The notes beneath the pieces are model-generated. The model had not been told where the DNA came from. It did no database searches and saw nothing but the letters and a program-made list of their open reading frames with translations. From the NCBI GenBank assembly GCA_021202775.1, contig JAJQCJ010000020.1, positions 22,627 through 64,024 of the forward strand: a stretch of 41,398 nucleotides of DNA, given 5' to 3'. The position numbers and the translations under genes are program-made. This document shows, piece after piece, positions 6,888 to 14,899 of this stretch (its first letter is position 1; each line of letters opens with the position of its first letter). Origin of the DNA: Clostridiales bacterium. Lineage in GTDB: Bacteria; Bacillota; Clostridia; Oscillospirales; Oscillospiraceae.

Positions 6888-7370
6888 GTGGAACAGCGTG
6901 TGGACAAGACCAATTACTATCTGAATATCGCGGAGACTGTGCTGGAGCGCTCCACCTGCCTGCGGCGGCAGTACGGGGCCATCATCGTGAAGCATGACGA
7001 GATCATCTCCACCGGCTACAACGGGGCCCCACGGGGCCGCCGGAACTGCGTGGACCTGGGCCGCTGCACCCGGGAGGAATTGAAGGTGCCCTCCGGCCAG
7101 CGGTATGAGCTGTGCCGCAGCGTCCACGCCGAGGCCAACGCCATCATCTCCGCCAGCCGGAACGACATGATCGGCGCCACCCTCTACCTGGTGGGCCATG
7201 ACGCCGCCACCGGTGCCCTGCTGACGGACACCACCTCCTGCTCCATGTGCCGCCGCACCATCATCAACGCCGGCATTGAGAAGGTCATCATCCGCAAAAG
7301 CCCCACGGATTACAACGTGGTACACGTGGAGGACTGGGTGCGGGAGGATGACACCATGCCGGAGGACTGA
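6888..7370 (+). CDS. dCMP (deoxycytidylate) deaminase
   Basis: A 160-residue zinc enzyme converting dCMP to dUMP, feeding thymidylate synthesis. The zinc site is visible: His80 and Glu82 in HAEAN, with Cys118 and Cys121 in SCSMC. The family usually has PCxxC; here Ser replaces Pro. The GTG at 6888 was chosen because GGGAGG lies 8 bp upstream, the promoter is at 6826-6854, and the family starts near this point; the open frame extends further upstream without similarity. The dCMP-deaminase reading (ComEB-like) rests on the N-terminal NYYLNIAETVLERSTC segment and overall length. It is a single gene, followed by its own gap and the proS leader. Confidence 0.9.
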   Translation: MEQRVDKTNYYLNIAETVLERSTCLRRQYGAIIVKHDEIISTGYNGAPRGRRNCVDLGRCTREELKVPSGQRYELCRSVHAEANAIISASRNDMIGATLYLVGHDAATGALLTDTTSCSMCRRTIINAGIEKVIIRKSPTDYNVVHVEDWVREDDTMPED

Positions 7371-7396
7371 AAAGCGCCAAACCGGTGAGAAAACCG

Positions 7397-7425
7397 TTGA
7401 CAACCGGTGGGAAACCCGGTATAAT
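7397..7425 (+). promoter_or_regulatory. Consensus promoter of the proS T-box transcript
   Basis: TTGACA (7397-7402), a 17-bp spacer and TATAAT (7420-7425): a perfect sigma-A promoter upstream of the T-box leader. Confidence 0.92.
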
Positions 7426-7436
7426 ATCCCCGAAAT

Positions 7437-7693
7437 GGCTGTGAAGAAACACAGTAGGCGTTCCCTGACGCAGAGAGAGGAGCCGGAAGGTGCAAGGCTT
7501 CGGGAAGGTGCGCTGAACCCGGTTCGGAGCCGCGGGTAAACCCCGCCGGGCGCGCCCGTTACAGCGTGGGGTGCAGGAGATGCACCCGCTGAGGCTCCCG
7601 CTGTGAGGCGGGGGCGAAGCTCAGGTGGTAACACGAAGCGTTCACGCTCTCGTCCTTGAAGCAATTCGGGGAGGAGGGCGTTTTCTTCTCCCC
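7437..7693 (+). promoter_or_regulatory. T-box riboswitch, proline-type, upstream of proS
   Basis: This transcribed leader has the T-box marks in order: AGTA near 7451, GAGAGAGG near 7475, GGTGCAAG in the stem I apex, then TGAA followed by CCC at 7518-7520 as a likely proline specifier. The conserved T-box AGGTGGTAACACG is at 7623-7635. A terminator hairpin, CGTCCT (7651-7656) with AGGGCG (7675-7680) and then TTTTCTT, competes with the antiterminator. Uncharged tRNA-Pro should bind and allow read-through into proS. The specifier was assigned by eye. Confidence 0.85.
7651..7687 (+). terminator. T-box regulated terminator
   Basis: CGTCCT pairs with AGGGCG across a small GAA/TTC inner stem, then TTTTCTT. 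The 5' arm is also the part that pairs with the T-box AGG in the antiterminator. Confidence 0.75.
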
Positions 7694-7736
7694 AAAGGGG
7701 TAGAATACACAAAAAACGGAGAAATGAGGTAATTTT

Positions 7737-9200
7737 ATGGCAAAGAACGGCAAGAAAAAGGTCAGCGCTATCACGTCCATGAGCGAGGACTTCACCAAGT
7801 GGTATACGGACATCTGCCTGAAGGCGGAGCTGGTGGACTACGCCAGCGTCAAGGGCTTCATGATCATGCGGCCCTACGGTTACGCCATCTGGGAGAACAT
7901 GACCAACATCCTGGACGGTATGTTCAAAAAGACCGGCCACCAGAACGTGGCCATGCCGGTGCTGATTCCCGAGAGCCTGCTGAAAAAGGAGGGCGAGCTG
8001 GTGGAGGGCTTCGCCCCGGAGGCGGCCTGGGTCACCATGGGGGGCAGCGACAAGCTGGAGGAACGGATGGCCATCCGTCCCACCTCTGAGACGCTGTTCT
8101 GCGACCACTGGGCCCACGTCCTCCAGACCTATAAGCAGCTGCCCATGCTGTACAACCAGTGGTGCAGCGTGGTGCGGTGGGAAAAGACCACCCGCCCCTT
8201 CCTCCGCTCCCGTGAGTTCTGGTGGCAGGAGGGCCACACCATCCATGAGACGGAGGCGGAGGCCGTGGCCGAGACGGAGCAGCAGCTGAACTGCTACGCC
8301 GACTTCTGCCGGGACGCCCTGGCCATGCCGGTGCTGAAGGGCCGCAAGACGGACAAGGAGAAGTTCGCCGGGGCCGAGGCCACCTACACCATCGAGGCCA
8401 TGATGAAGGACGGCAAGGCCCTCCAGTCCGGCACCAGCCACTACTTTGGGGACAAGTTCTCCAAGGCTTATGACGTGACCTTCCAGGGCCGGAACAACCA
8501 GCTGGAGTACCCCTATCAGACCTCCTGGGGCTGCTCCACCCGGCTCATCGGCGCGGTGATCATGACCCACAGCGACGACAACGGCCTGGTGCTGCCCCCC
8601 GCCATCGCCCCCATTCAGGTGGTGGTGATCCCGGTGGCCCAGCACAAGGAGGGCGTGCTGGAGGCTGCCTACAGCCTCCGGGACCGGGTGGAGGCCATGG
8701 GCCTCCGGGTGAAGTGCGACGACAGCGACCAGTCCAACGGCTGGAAGTACGCCGAGTATGAGATGAAGGGCGTCCCCCTGCGGGTGGAGATCGGCCCCAA
8801 GGACATGGAGCAGGGCCAGTGCGTCCTGGCCCGCCGGGACACCGGGGAGAAGTACGTGATTCCCCAGAGCGAGCTGGAGGCCAAGGTGCAGGAGCTTTTG
8901 AAGGCCATCCACGACGACCTGTACGCCGCCGCCGAGCAGCGCCTCCGGGACAACACCCTGGACTTCGACAGCGTCCCCGCCATCAAGGCCGCCATGGAGG
9001 AGCGTACCTGCTTTGCCCGCACCATGTGGTGCGGCAACGAGGCCTGCGAGATCGCCATGAAGGAGCTGGCGGGAGTGTCCTCCCGCTGCATGCCCCTCCA
9101 GCAGGAGCTGACCGAGGAGGAGCATGCCCGTCTGGGCGATGTCTGCCCGGTGTGCGGCCAGAAGGCGAAGAAGGTCATCGTCTGGGGCGTGGCCTACTAA
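7737..9200 (+). CDS. proS: Prolyl-tRNA synthetase, short (archaeal/eukaryote-like) type
   Basis: A 487-residue class II synthetase that charges tRNA-Pro. The RPTSET and RSREFWWQEGHT segments (motif 2 region) and GCSTRLIGAVIMTHSDD (motif 3) are present. An anticodon-binding domain follows (about 285-400), then a C-terminal zinc-like domain with CFARTMWCGNEAC and CPVCG, ending in the terminal Tyr typical of this type. The bacterial editing insertion is missing, which defines the short form found in many Clostridia. The start has GAGGTAA upstream. It stands alone behind a proline T-box, so expression should rise when tRNA-Pro is uncharged. Confidence 0.96.
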   Translation: MAKNGKKKVSAITSMSEDFTKWYTDICLKAELVDYASVKGFMIMRPYGYAIWENMTNILDGMFKKTGHQNVAMPVLIPESLLKKEGELVEGFAPEAAWVTMGGSDKLEERMAIRPTSETLFCDHWAHVLQTYKQLPMLYNQWCSVVRWEKTTRPFLRSREFWWQEGHTIHETEAEAVAETEQQLNCYADFCRDALAMPVLKGRKTDKEKFAGAEATYTIEAMMKDGKALQSGTSHYFGDKFSKAYDVTFQGRNNQLEYPYQTSWGCSTRLIGAVIMTHSDDNGLVLPPAIAPIQVVVIPVAQHKEGVLEAAYSLRDRVEAMGLRVKCDDSDQSNGWKYAEYEMKGVPLRVEIGPKDMEQGQCVLARRDTGEKYVIPQSELEAKVQELLKAIHDDLYAAAEQRLRDNTLDFDSVPAIKAAMEERTCFARTMWCGNEACEIAMKELAGVSSRCMPLQQELTEEEHARLGDVCPVCGQKAKKVIVWGVAY

Positions 9201-9268
9201 GGCCGGACGGCCTCCGGCGGAGCAGTATGTTATTATAATGTATACCCTCCGGACAGAGGACAAAACAT

Positions 9269-9300
9269 CCCCGCGCACCGCAATGGTGCGCGGGGATTTG
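9269..9300 (+). terminator. Likely terminator after proS
   Basis: CCCCGCGCACC (9269-9279) pairs perfectly with GGTGCGCGGGG (9285-9295); the following T run is short (ATTTG), so termination may be partial. Confidence 0.6.
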
Positions 9301-9329
9301 CTGCGGGGGCGGCCCGCTGCGGGGGCGCC

Positions 9330-9800
9330 TTGAGAGGGATATTATCAATTTAAGATACCATCTATCCTGAGCTGAGGGGAATAACGCAGCCTCACAGTCA
9401 GATGTCCACGACCAAAGGATAATAAAATTGCTCGTTCCGCCCGCCCTCGGCATAGGGAGCGAAGCGGAAATGCCGCTTGACGGCGGGGCGGAACGGCAAT
9501 CGTACCCAGCCGCCATCGGCGGCAGCTTTGGTGCGTGACAAGTTACATCGTCTCTAACGGGATAGACTACTGATAGATTGGACAGTGCGAAGCCCAGCGG
9601 GATACGGGGAGATTCTTAAGAGGGGGGCCACAGGTCCCTCTCTTGAGTCGTCCTCTTTTGCTACTTTTCTCGACGAATCGAGAAAAGTAGGCCCCGCTTC
9701 CCTGGCAAGGGAAGGCCGGACAAAATCTTTATGTTGAACGTTATCTAAGGAGTGCAGGCCCACCGGCCAAACAATGCCTTTATAGCGAACGTTGCCCAAG
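9330..9800 (-). repeat. Structured non-coding intergenic element, possible dispersed repeat
   Basis: This roughly 470-bp stretch between proS and a lipoprotein gene has no convincing gene; the short frames lack ribosome sites and look translated by chance. It is rich in perfect stems: GTTCCGCCC/GGGCGGAAC at 9434 and 9486, AGCGG/CCGCT inside that pair, CTACTTTTCTCGA/TCGAGAAAAGTAG at 9661-9690, and CTTCCCT/AGGGAAG at 9697-9714. From memory of similar genomes, such segments recur between genes in Oscillospiraceae and are often misannotated as small proteins. That is an impression, not a search result. It could instead be a structured RNA read leftwards. Confidence 0.45.
9661..9690. repeat. Perfect 13-bp-stem palindrome
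   Basis: CTACTTTTCTCGA, loop CGAA, then TCGAGAAAAGTAG. It has no T run suited to termination and is the strongest stem in the intergenic element. Confidence 0.9.
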
Positions 9801-9824
9801 AAGCACATTCAGCATTGCCCGTCC

Positions 9825-10316
9825 TCAGGTGTCCAGCGCGTAATAATACAGCGCCTCCGCGTCGGTGTCCAGCACCAGCACCGAAAAATTGTAGGAGTAA
9901 ATTTCCTCCGTGCTGTCCAGTGCAGGCGTCCCGGCATACATCCAGTAGCCGTCGGCGGGCAGGTTCTGGGCCCAGAACCCCTCCGACTCGTCGATGAGCA
10001 GGATGTCGGAGAGCTGTCCGTCCGGCCCGACGGCCTGCCAGTCCCCGCCGTCCTGGGCCTGGGCCACCAGTGCGTCATAGTCCTCCTGGGAGAAGGTGTA
10101 GCGGATCAGGGTGACGCCGTCCCCGTGGAAACCGCCGTGGCTCTCAATCAGCACCTCCGACGACGCGGAGGCGGGCAGGGTGAGGGAGAAGTCTGACTTC
10201 ACATCGTCGGCGTTGGACACAGCGCCGGAGCAGCCGGACAGCAGAATACAGATCGCCAGGGCGGCCGCCAACAGGCAGACGATACGGGAACCACGCAAAG
10301 CGTTTTTGTTGCACAT
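9825..10316 (-). CDS. Small lipoprotein of unknown function
   Basis: The 163-residue product has a lipoprotein signal peptide: a positive N-terminus, a hydrophobic core (about 13-25) and the lipobox LLSGC, so it should be attached outside the membrane. The mature part of about 135 residues has no recognised domain. It is rich in Asp and Tyr and contains a YTFSQEDYDALV segment. ATG 10316 was chosen because GAGGT lies upstream and the signal peptide begins there; the frame is open further upstream. It stands alone behind a promoter with three upstream 11-bp repeats, which suggests control by an OmpR-type response regulator. A cell-envelope stress role is speculation. Confidence 0.8.
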   Translation of the reverse strand: MCNKNALRGSRIVCLLAAALAICILLSGCSGAVSNADDVKSDFSLTLPASASSEVLIESHGGFHGDGVTLIRYTFSQEDYDALVAQAQDGGDWQAVGPDGQLSDILLIDESEGFWAQNLPADGYWMYAGTPALDSTEEIYSYNFSVLVLDTDAEALYYYALDT

Positions 10317-10339
10317 GACAGCATACCTCGTTTCTGAAT

Positions 10340-10363
10340 GGGCTGCAGGGGAGCAGCCCCTGC
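10340..10363 (-). promoter_or_regulatory. Overlapping hairpins in the lipoprotein mRNA leader
   Basis: GGGCTGC/GCAGCCC (10340-10359) and GCAGGGG/CCCCTGC share bases, so only one stem can form at a time. They lie between the predicted transcription start and the ribosome site. Confidence 0.5.
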
Positions 10364-10372
10364 GATGGTTCC

Positions 10373-10401
10373 AGTTTAGCACCGGCTCCGGCGAAGCGCA
10401 A
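10373..10401 (-). promoter_or_regulatory. Lipoprotein gene promoter
   Basis: On the minus strand, TTGCGC (10396-10401), a 17-bp spacer and TAAACT (10373-10378). Both boxes are weak (4 of 6 matches), as expected for an activator-dependent promoter. Confidence 0.55.
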
Positions 10402-10433
10402 TTAAGATTCCATAAAGATTCTATTAAGATTTG
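10401..10433. promoter_or_regulatory. Three 11-bp direct repeats (response-regulator-like sites)
   Basis: ATTAAGATTCC, ATAAAGATTCT and ATTAAGATTTG follow each other without a gap and abut the -35 box of the lipoprotein promoter. Direct repeats at 11 bp are the usual layout for OmpR/PhoB-family activators. No two-component system is encoded in the window. Confidence 0.7.
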
Positions 10434-10480
10434 GGGGAGGCGGCATTGTCCGATACCTGCCAGGACAAAATTATAAAAGG

Positions 10481-10509
10481 TTGACTCTGTCCACTAATTC
10501 TGCTATACT
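10481..10509 (+). promoter_or_regulatory. Promoter of the MarR-GNAT operon
   Basis: TTGACT (10481-10486), a 17-bp spacer and TATACT (10504-10509), 37 bp before the MarR start. Confidence 0.8.
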
Positions 10510-10545
10510 GTTTCGTGTAGAAAGTCTGCTGCGATTGGAGGGACA

Positions 10546-10992
10546 ATGAACATGGGAATGTACGATGAGGTGTGCAGCAAAATCAGAACGTTTAACCGCT
10601 TTTATACCGTGCAGATGGGGCTGCTGAACGCCAGTTATCTCGGAACCGCTTATTCCGTTACCGAAACAAGAATCCTTTTTGAGATAAAAACGCATAGCGG
10701 ATGTGTGCAGAGCGAGATTGCCAGAGCGCTGCGGATCGACAAGAGCTATCTGAGCAGAATCATCCGCCGCTTCACCGAGAAAGGGCTTGTGGAGAAACGG
10801 AAATGTGACAGCGATAAAAGAGCGGAGGCAATCACCCTGACCAAACTTGGGAATTGGGAGACCGCGCATTTGATTGCATTGACAAACAGCCGCATCACAT
10901 CTCAGCTGTCAGGATTAGACCAAAGCGAATGTGAGGCCCTTTCCGCCGCGCTGGATACAGTTATTTCGATTCTTGGAAAAGGAGTGTGCTGA
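10546..10992 (+). CDS. MarR-family transcriptional regulator
   Basis: A 148-residue winged-helix protein. The DNA-binding core is SVTETRILFEIKTHSGCVQSEIARALRIDKSYLSRIIRRFTEKGLVEKRK (about residues 36-86), with the wing at CDSDKRAEAITLT; the flanking helices should dimerise. MarR proteins usually repress nearby genes and release DNA on binding a ligand. It is co-transcribed with a GNAT acetyltransferase 1 bp downstream, a common pair in Firmicutes. GGAGGG precedes the ATG at 10546; an ATG two codons later is an alternative. The ligand is unknown. Autoregulation is likely but no clear operator was found. Confidence 0.9.
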   Translation: MNMGMYDEVCSKIRTFNRFYTVQMGLLNASYLGTAYSVTETRILFEIKTHSGCVQSEIARALRIDKSYLSRIIRRFTEKGLVEKRKCDSDKRAEAITLTKLGNWETAHLIALTNSRITSQLSGLDQSECEALSAALDTVISILGKGVC

Positions 10993-10993
10993 C

Positions 10994-11446
10994 ATGAAAA
11001 TCATACCATTTGAGGAACGCTATCGGCAGGATTTTATCGACTTCAACACGGACTGGATCGTATCCAACTTCGGACGCCTGGAGGAACACGACCTGGAAAC
11101 CTTTGAAACCATCGACGAAACATTGCAGGGCGGCGGAATGATTTTCTTTGCTGTGGAGGAGGATACGGCCCTTGCCGCCTGTATGGCGGCGCCGATGGAA
11201 GGCACAACGTGGGAGATCTGCAAGCTTGGCTCGAACAAAAACCTCCCCCATAAAGGCGCAGGCAGCGCCGTGTTCCGGGCCTGCATGGACTGGGCGCTGG
11301 ACCATGGCGCACAGCGGCTGTTTATCCTTTCCAACAGCAGGCTCAAACCCGCCCTCCACATTTATGAAAAGTTCGGCTTCCGGGAGGTCAGGCTGGACAA
11401 TTACGAGTATGTCAGAGGCGACATCGCCTTTGAATATACAGTCTGA
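10994..11446 (+). CDS. GNAT-family N-acetyltransferase
   Basis: A 150-residue acetyltransferase. The acetyl-CoA loop is degenerate but recognisable at LPHKGAGSAVFRACMDWA (about 84-101); ALHIYEKFGFREVR (about 119-132) is the classic C-terminal GNAT motif. The start at 10994 follows the MarR stop by 1 bp, with a GGAG site within the MarR end, so the two are translationally coupled; the frame is open further upstream inside the MarR gene. The substrate is unknown; small amines, antibiotics or protein N-termini are all possible. Confidence 0.88.
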   Translation: MKIIPFEERYRQDFIDFNTDWIVSNFGRLEEHDLETFETIDETLQGGGMIFFAVEEDTALAACMAAPMEGTTWEICKLGSNKNLPHKGAGSAVFRACMDWALDHGAQRLFILSNSRLKPALHIYEKFGFREVRLDNYEYVRGDIAFEYTV

Positions 11447-11574
11447 CAAACGAATGTCCGGTGGAGGCAGGGAGGAATTCGCTTCTTTCCCCCTGCGAAA
11501 GAAATAGAAACCACAATAATAAAGTGAAAACAGGATAAAATCAAAAAAACTGCAAACTTTTTCCCAGAAAACCC

Positions 11575-11603
11575 TTGACAAGCCGCCCGGAACATGGTAC
11601 ATT
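11575..11603 (+). promoter_or_regulatory. Main promoter of the S10-spc-alpha operon
   Basis: TTGACA (11575-11580), a 17-bp spacer and TACATT (11598-11603). An A/T-rich stretch at 11500-11560 upstream could act as an UP element, fitting a strong growth-controlled promoter. Confidence 0.75.
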
Positions 11604-11887
11604 ATGCAAGGTGCCCTCTTACGGGGGTCACTATGCGATGACGCGGGAGATTGCGGCGCTGCGCCGGTAACTTCCGCTGAGTATGTCCGGACCGGATTCG
11701 GGCGGCTGATTTCATACGCTGTGCCAGGGGCGAGTATATCGCCGCGCATGGCGGCCAGCCGGCAGGTTCTGTCGGCTTTCTGTGTGCCGCGGAGTGATAC
11801 ACGCGGCGGAGTGTACAGAAATTCAGCCCACCCCCATCCCTTCCAGCCATGTACGTCTAATGTACGAAACAAGGAGGAACACAAATC
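11604..11887 (+). promoter_or_regulatory. Long 5' leader of the S10 operon
   Basis: About 280 nt separate the promoter from rpsJ, with no convincing ORF. It has many G/C-rich inverted segments and a GTAC...GTAC pair (11850-11864) just before the ribosome site. It may hold an autoregulatory ribosomal-protein binding element, as S10 leaders do in other bacteria, but I could not match it to a known leader. Confidence 0.4.
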
Positions 11888-12196
11888 ATGGCAAACGAAT
11901 CTATCCGTATCCGTCTGAAGGCCTATGATCATCAGCTGATCGACGCCAGCGCAGAGAAGATCGTCGAGACTGCCAAGCGCACCGGCGCTTCCGTCTCCGG
12001 CCCCATCCCGCTGCCCACCAAGAAGGAGGTCGTCACCATCCTGCGGGCCACCCACAAGTATAAAGACTCCCGGGAGCAGTTCGAGCGCCGCACCCATAAG
12101 CGGCTCATCGACATCCAGAACCCCACCCCCAAGACGGTGGAGTCTCTGATGAACCTCCAGCTTCCCGCCGGCGTGGATATCTCCATCAAGCTGTAA
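11888..12196 (+). CDS. rpsJ: 30S ribosomal protein S10
   Basis: A 102-residue protein, the usual length. It carries the family segments [22 protein letters not shown] and [20 protein letters not shown]. It sits in the head of the 30S subunit and, with NusB, also takes part in antitermination. It is the first gene of the ribosomal cluster; AAGGAGG lies 10 bp before the ATG. An unusually long 177-bp gap separates it from rplC. Confidence 0.98.
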   Translation: MANESIRIRLKAYDHQLIDASAEKIVETAKRTGASVSGPIPLPTKKEVVTILRATHKYKDSREQFERRTHKRLIDIQNPTPKTVESLMNLQLPAGVDISIKL

Positions 12197-12373
12197 GACC
12201 GAGACGGCACACGTCCCTGAAACAGAGGGGACGCAATCAACTTCGTTGTACCCGTTTCCCGGCGTCTTGCGAGCCGGGAGGGTCATGTTGAGAGAGCAAT
12301 GGCTGACGCGTGAGCCCAATGCGCGGCGGGGCCAACTACCTCAACCAATAACCTTTAAGGAGGAAAACAAAAA
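12197..12373 (+). promoter_or_regulatory. Structured rpsJ-rplC intergenic leader
   Basis: The 177 nt hold several stems: CGTCCC/GGGACG (12212-12233), CAAC/GTTG (12238-12248), TCCCGGC/GCCGGGA (12257-12279), and GTTGAG/CTCAAC (12287-12345) enclosing GGCT/AGCC. These genes are normally packed tightly, so this is a candidate ribosomal-protein leader (L3 or L4 ligand), a processing site or an attenuator. No terminator T run is seen. Confidence 0.5.
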
Positions 12374-13102
12374 ATGGCCAATGAAAAAGCACTCATCGGC
12401 ACAAAGGTCGGCATGACGCAGATCTTTGACGAAGACGGCAAGGTCGTTCCTGTTACGGTCATCAAGGCAGGCCCCTGCACCGTCGTCCAGAAAAAGACAG
12501 CCGAGAAGGACGGCTATGAAGCCATCCAGCTGGGCTATCAGCCTACCACAGAGAAGCACCTGACCAAGGCCCAGAAGGGCCACCTGGCCAAGGCCACCGA
12601 CGAGAACCTGAAGGTCCTGAAGGAAGTCCAGTTCAGCGAGTATGACAAGCTGGAAGTGGGCGACATCCTGAAGGCCGATGTGTTCGCCGCAGGCGAGCAT
12701 GTGGACGCCACCGCCATCAGCAAGGGCAAAGGCTACGCCGGCGTGGTCAAACGCTACGGCGCACAGCGCACCCCCATGACCCACGGCGGCGGCCCTGTCC
12801 ACCGTCACGCAGGTTCCATGGGCTCCACCTCCACCCCGTCCCGTATCCGCAAGGGTAAGATCGGCGCGGGCCAGATGGGCGCGGAGCAGGTCACCATTCA
12901 GAACCTGACCGTGGTGCAGGTTGACCCTGAGATCGACCTGATCGCAGTCCGGGGCGCAGTTCCCGGCCCCAAGGGCGGCATTGTCGTGCTGAAGAGCACT
13001 GCCAAGGTCCTGGTGGAGAAGAAGGCCGGCGCGGCGATCAGCCTGAACCCGCAGAAGGCCTCCGGCCGGAACCCGCAGAAGGCTTCCGCAAGAAACCACT
13101 AA
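12374..13102 (+). CDS. rplC: 50S ribosomal protein L3
   Basis: A 242-residue protein, some 30 longer than the usual 205-215. The body has [18 protein letters not shown] at the start, the [13 protein letters not shown] segment and [11 protein letters not shown], which reaches toward the peptidyl transferase centre. The excess includes a C-terminal basic tail with a duplicated RNPQKAS unit. L3 is an early assembly protein of the 50S subunit. TTTAAGGAGG precedes the start, after the structured leader. Confidence 0.97.
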   Translation: MANEKALIGTKVGMTQIFDEDGKVVPVTVIKAGPCTVVQKKTAEKDGYEAIQLGYQPTTEKHLTKAQKGHLAKATDENLKVLKEVQFSEYDKLEVGDILKADVFAAGEHVDATAISKGKGYAGVVKRYGAQRTPMTHGGGPVHRHAGSMGSTSTPSRIRKGKIGAGQMGAEQVTIQNLTVVQVDPEIDLIAVRGAVPGPKGGIVVLKSTAKVLVEKKAGAAISLNPQKASGRNPQKASARNH

Positions 13103-13124
13103 TTAAAGGGAAGGAGAGATTACA

Positions 13125-13745
13125 ATGGCTAAGGCTAATGTATATGATATTACCGGCGTTCAGACCGGCGATATCCAGCTGTCTGACGCTGTGTTCGGCA
13201 TCGAACCCAACGAGGCCGCTGTCCATGCCGTGGTCAAGAACCACCTGGCAAACTGCCGGCAGGGTACGCAGTCCGCTCTGACCCGCGCTGAGGTTTCCGG
13301 CGGCGGCCGGAAGCCCTGGAGACAGAAGGGCACCGGCCGTGCCCGCCAGGGCAGCACCCGCAGCCCCCAGTGGACCCACGGCGGCATCGTGTTTGCCCCC
13401 AAGCCCCGCAGCTACAGCTACACCCTGAACAAGAAGCTCAAGCGCCTGGCGCTCAAGAGCGTTCTGTCCGACAAGGCCGCCAAGAACGCCGTGTATGTGG
13501 TGGACGGCCTGGACCTGGACGAGGTCAAGACCAAGAAGATGGTTCAGCTGCTCACCGCCATCGACGCGGGCAAGAGCGTGGTTGTCACCGACGGCGTGAA
13601 GCAGAACGTGGTGCTGTCCGCCCGGAACATCCCCGGCGTGGTCACCACCCCCGCCACCATCCTGAGCGTGTATGACATCGTCAACGCCAAGAGCCTGGTG
13701 GTCGATAAGGCCGCCCTGGCAACGATTGAGGAGGTATTTCAGTAA
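13125..13745 (+). CDS. rplD: 50S ribosomal protein L4
   Basis: A 206-residue protein, the normal length. The long basic loop [18 protein letters not shown] and the following [15 protein letters not shown] are the hallmark; this loop lines the exit tunnel near the macrolide site. L4 of other bacteria can repress its own operon. GAAGGAGAG precedes the ATG, and its last base is shared with the next start. Confidence 0.97.
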   Translation: MAKANVYDITGVQTGDIQLSDAVFGIEPNEAAVHAVVKNHLANCRQGTQSALTRAEVSGGGRKPWRQKGTGRARQGSTRSPQWTHGGIVFAPKPRSYSYTLNKKLKRLALKSVLSDKAAKNAVYVVDGLDLDEVKTKKMVQLLTAIDAGKSVVVTDGVKQNVVLSARNIPGVVTTPATILSVYDIVNAKSLVVDKAALATIEEVFQ

Positions 13746-14038
13746 TGACTGCTTATGATATTATTCGGAAGCCCGTCGTTACCGAGGCTTCCATGATGGC
13801 TACCAGCGACCGGCAGTACACCTTCGTGGTGGACAAGCGGGCCAACAAGACCGAAATCGCCTCCGCCATCGAGAAGATCTTCGATGTGAAGGTGGAGAAG
13901 GTCAACACCATGAACTATGATGGTAAGAAGAAGCGTATGGGCAACGGTCCTATGGGCAGGCGCCCCGCCTACAAGAAGGCTGTCGTCAAGCTGACTGAGG
14001 ACTCCAAGACCATCGAGCTCTTCGACGAAATGGTTTAA
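13745..14038 (+). CDS. rplW: 50S ribosomal protein L23
   Basis: A 97-residue protein with the family start [12 protein letters not shown] and the [20 protein letters not shown] segment. L23 sits at the tunnel exit and docks trigger factor and SRP. Its ATG overlaps the L4 stop (TAATG), so translation is coupled. Confidence 0.97.
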   Translation: MTAYDIIRKPVVTEASMMATSDRQYTFVVDKRANKTEIASAIEKIFDVKVEKVNTMNYDGKKKRMGNGPMGRRPAYKKAVVKLTEDSKTIELFDEMV

Positions 14039-14053
14039 AGGAGGTAACGCATC

Positions 14054-14887
14054 ATGCCTGTAAAGACTTATAAGCCGACCACCCCGGCACGCCGCGGTAT
14101 GACCGTGTCCGGCTTCGACGGGATCGACAAGAAGGCCAAGCCTGAGCGCAGCCTCACCCAAAAGCTGAGCAAGCACTCCGGCCGCAACAGCTACGGCCGC
14201 ATCACCGTCCGCCACAAGGGCGGCGGCAACAAGAAGATTTACCGCATCATCGACTTCAAGCGGGATAAGGAAGGTCAGGCCGAGGTGCTGCGCCTGGAGT
14301 ATGACCCCAACCGCACCGCTTATATCGCCCTGATCCAGTACGAGGACGGCACCAAGAGCTATATCCTGGCCCAGTCCGGCCTGAAGAAGGGCGACAAGGT
14401 GGAGTCCGGCCCCAACGCCGACATCCTCCCCGGCAACTGCCTGCCCCTGGCCAACATCCCTGTGGGCACCGTCATCTCCTGCATCGAGATGCACACCAAC
14501 CACGGCGCCCAGCTGGTCCGGGCTGCCGGTGAAGCCGCCCAGCTGATGGGCAAGGAAGGCAAGTACGTTCAGGTCCGTCTCCCCTCCGGTGAGTACCGCC
14601 TGATCAAGGCCGACTGCCGCGCCGTCATCGGCGGCATCGGCAATGAGGATCATGGCAACATCCACATCGGCAAGGCCGGCCGGAAGCGCCACATGGGCGT
14701 CCGTCCCACCGTCCGCGGCTCCGTCATGAACCCCAACGACCATCCCCACGGCGGCGGCGAAGGCCGCGCCCCCGTTGGCCGTCCCGGCCCTGTCACCCCC
14801 TGGGGCAAGCCCGCCATGGGTTACAAGACCCGGAACAAGAAGAACCGTACCGAGAAGTTTATCGTCCGCCATCGCGGTGCGAAGTAA
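14054..14887 (+). CDS. rplB: 50S ribosomal protein L2
   Basis: A 277-residue protein, the usual length. The conserved core is visible as [31 protein letters not shown] and, near the end, [19 protein letters not shown], which includes the His close to the peptidyl transferase centre. L2 is required for subunit joining and peptide bond formation. Spacing to both neighbours is short (15 and 12 bp), with AAAGGAGG upstream. Confidence 0.98.
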   Translation: MPVKTYKPTTPARRGMTVSGFDGIDKKAKPERSLTQKLSKHSGRNSYGRITVRHKGGGNKKIYRIIDFKRDKEGQAEVLRLEYDPNRTAYIALIQYEDGTKSYILAQSGLKKGDKVESGPNADILPGNCLPLANIPVGTVISCIEMHTNHGAQLVRAAGEAAQLMGKEGKYVQVRLPSGEYRLIKADCRAVIGGIGNEDHGNIHIGKAGRKRHMGVRPTVRGSVMNPNDHPHGGGEGRAPVGRPGPVTPWGKPAMGYKTRNKKNRTEKFIVRHRGAK

Positions 14888-14899
14888 GGAGGCATTAGC

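Noticed and set aside
9231-9239. TATAAT at 9234 after proS as a promoter
   Set aside because: No acceptable -35 element 16-18 bp upstream and no gene downstream.
6714-9278. An 854-codon open frame on minus opposite proS and the deaminase
   Set aside because: It is the mirror of GC-rich coding DNA: the product is low-complexity with no family features, while the plus-strand genes are certain.
9554-9808. 84-codon minus ORF in the intergenic element
   Set aside because: No ribosome site and it spans the 13-bp palindrome; more likely non-coding repeat DNA.
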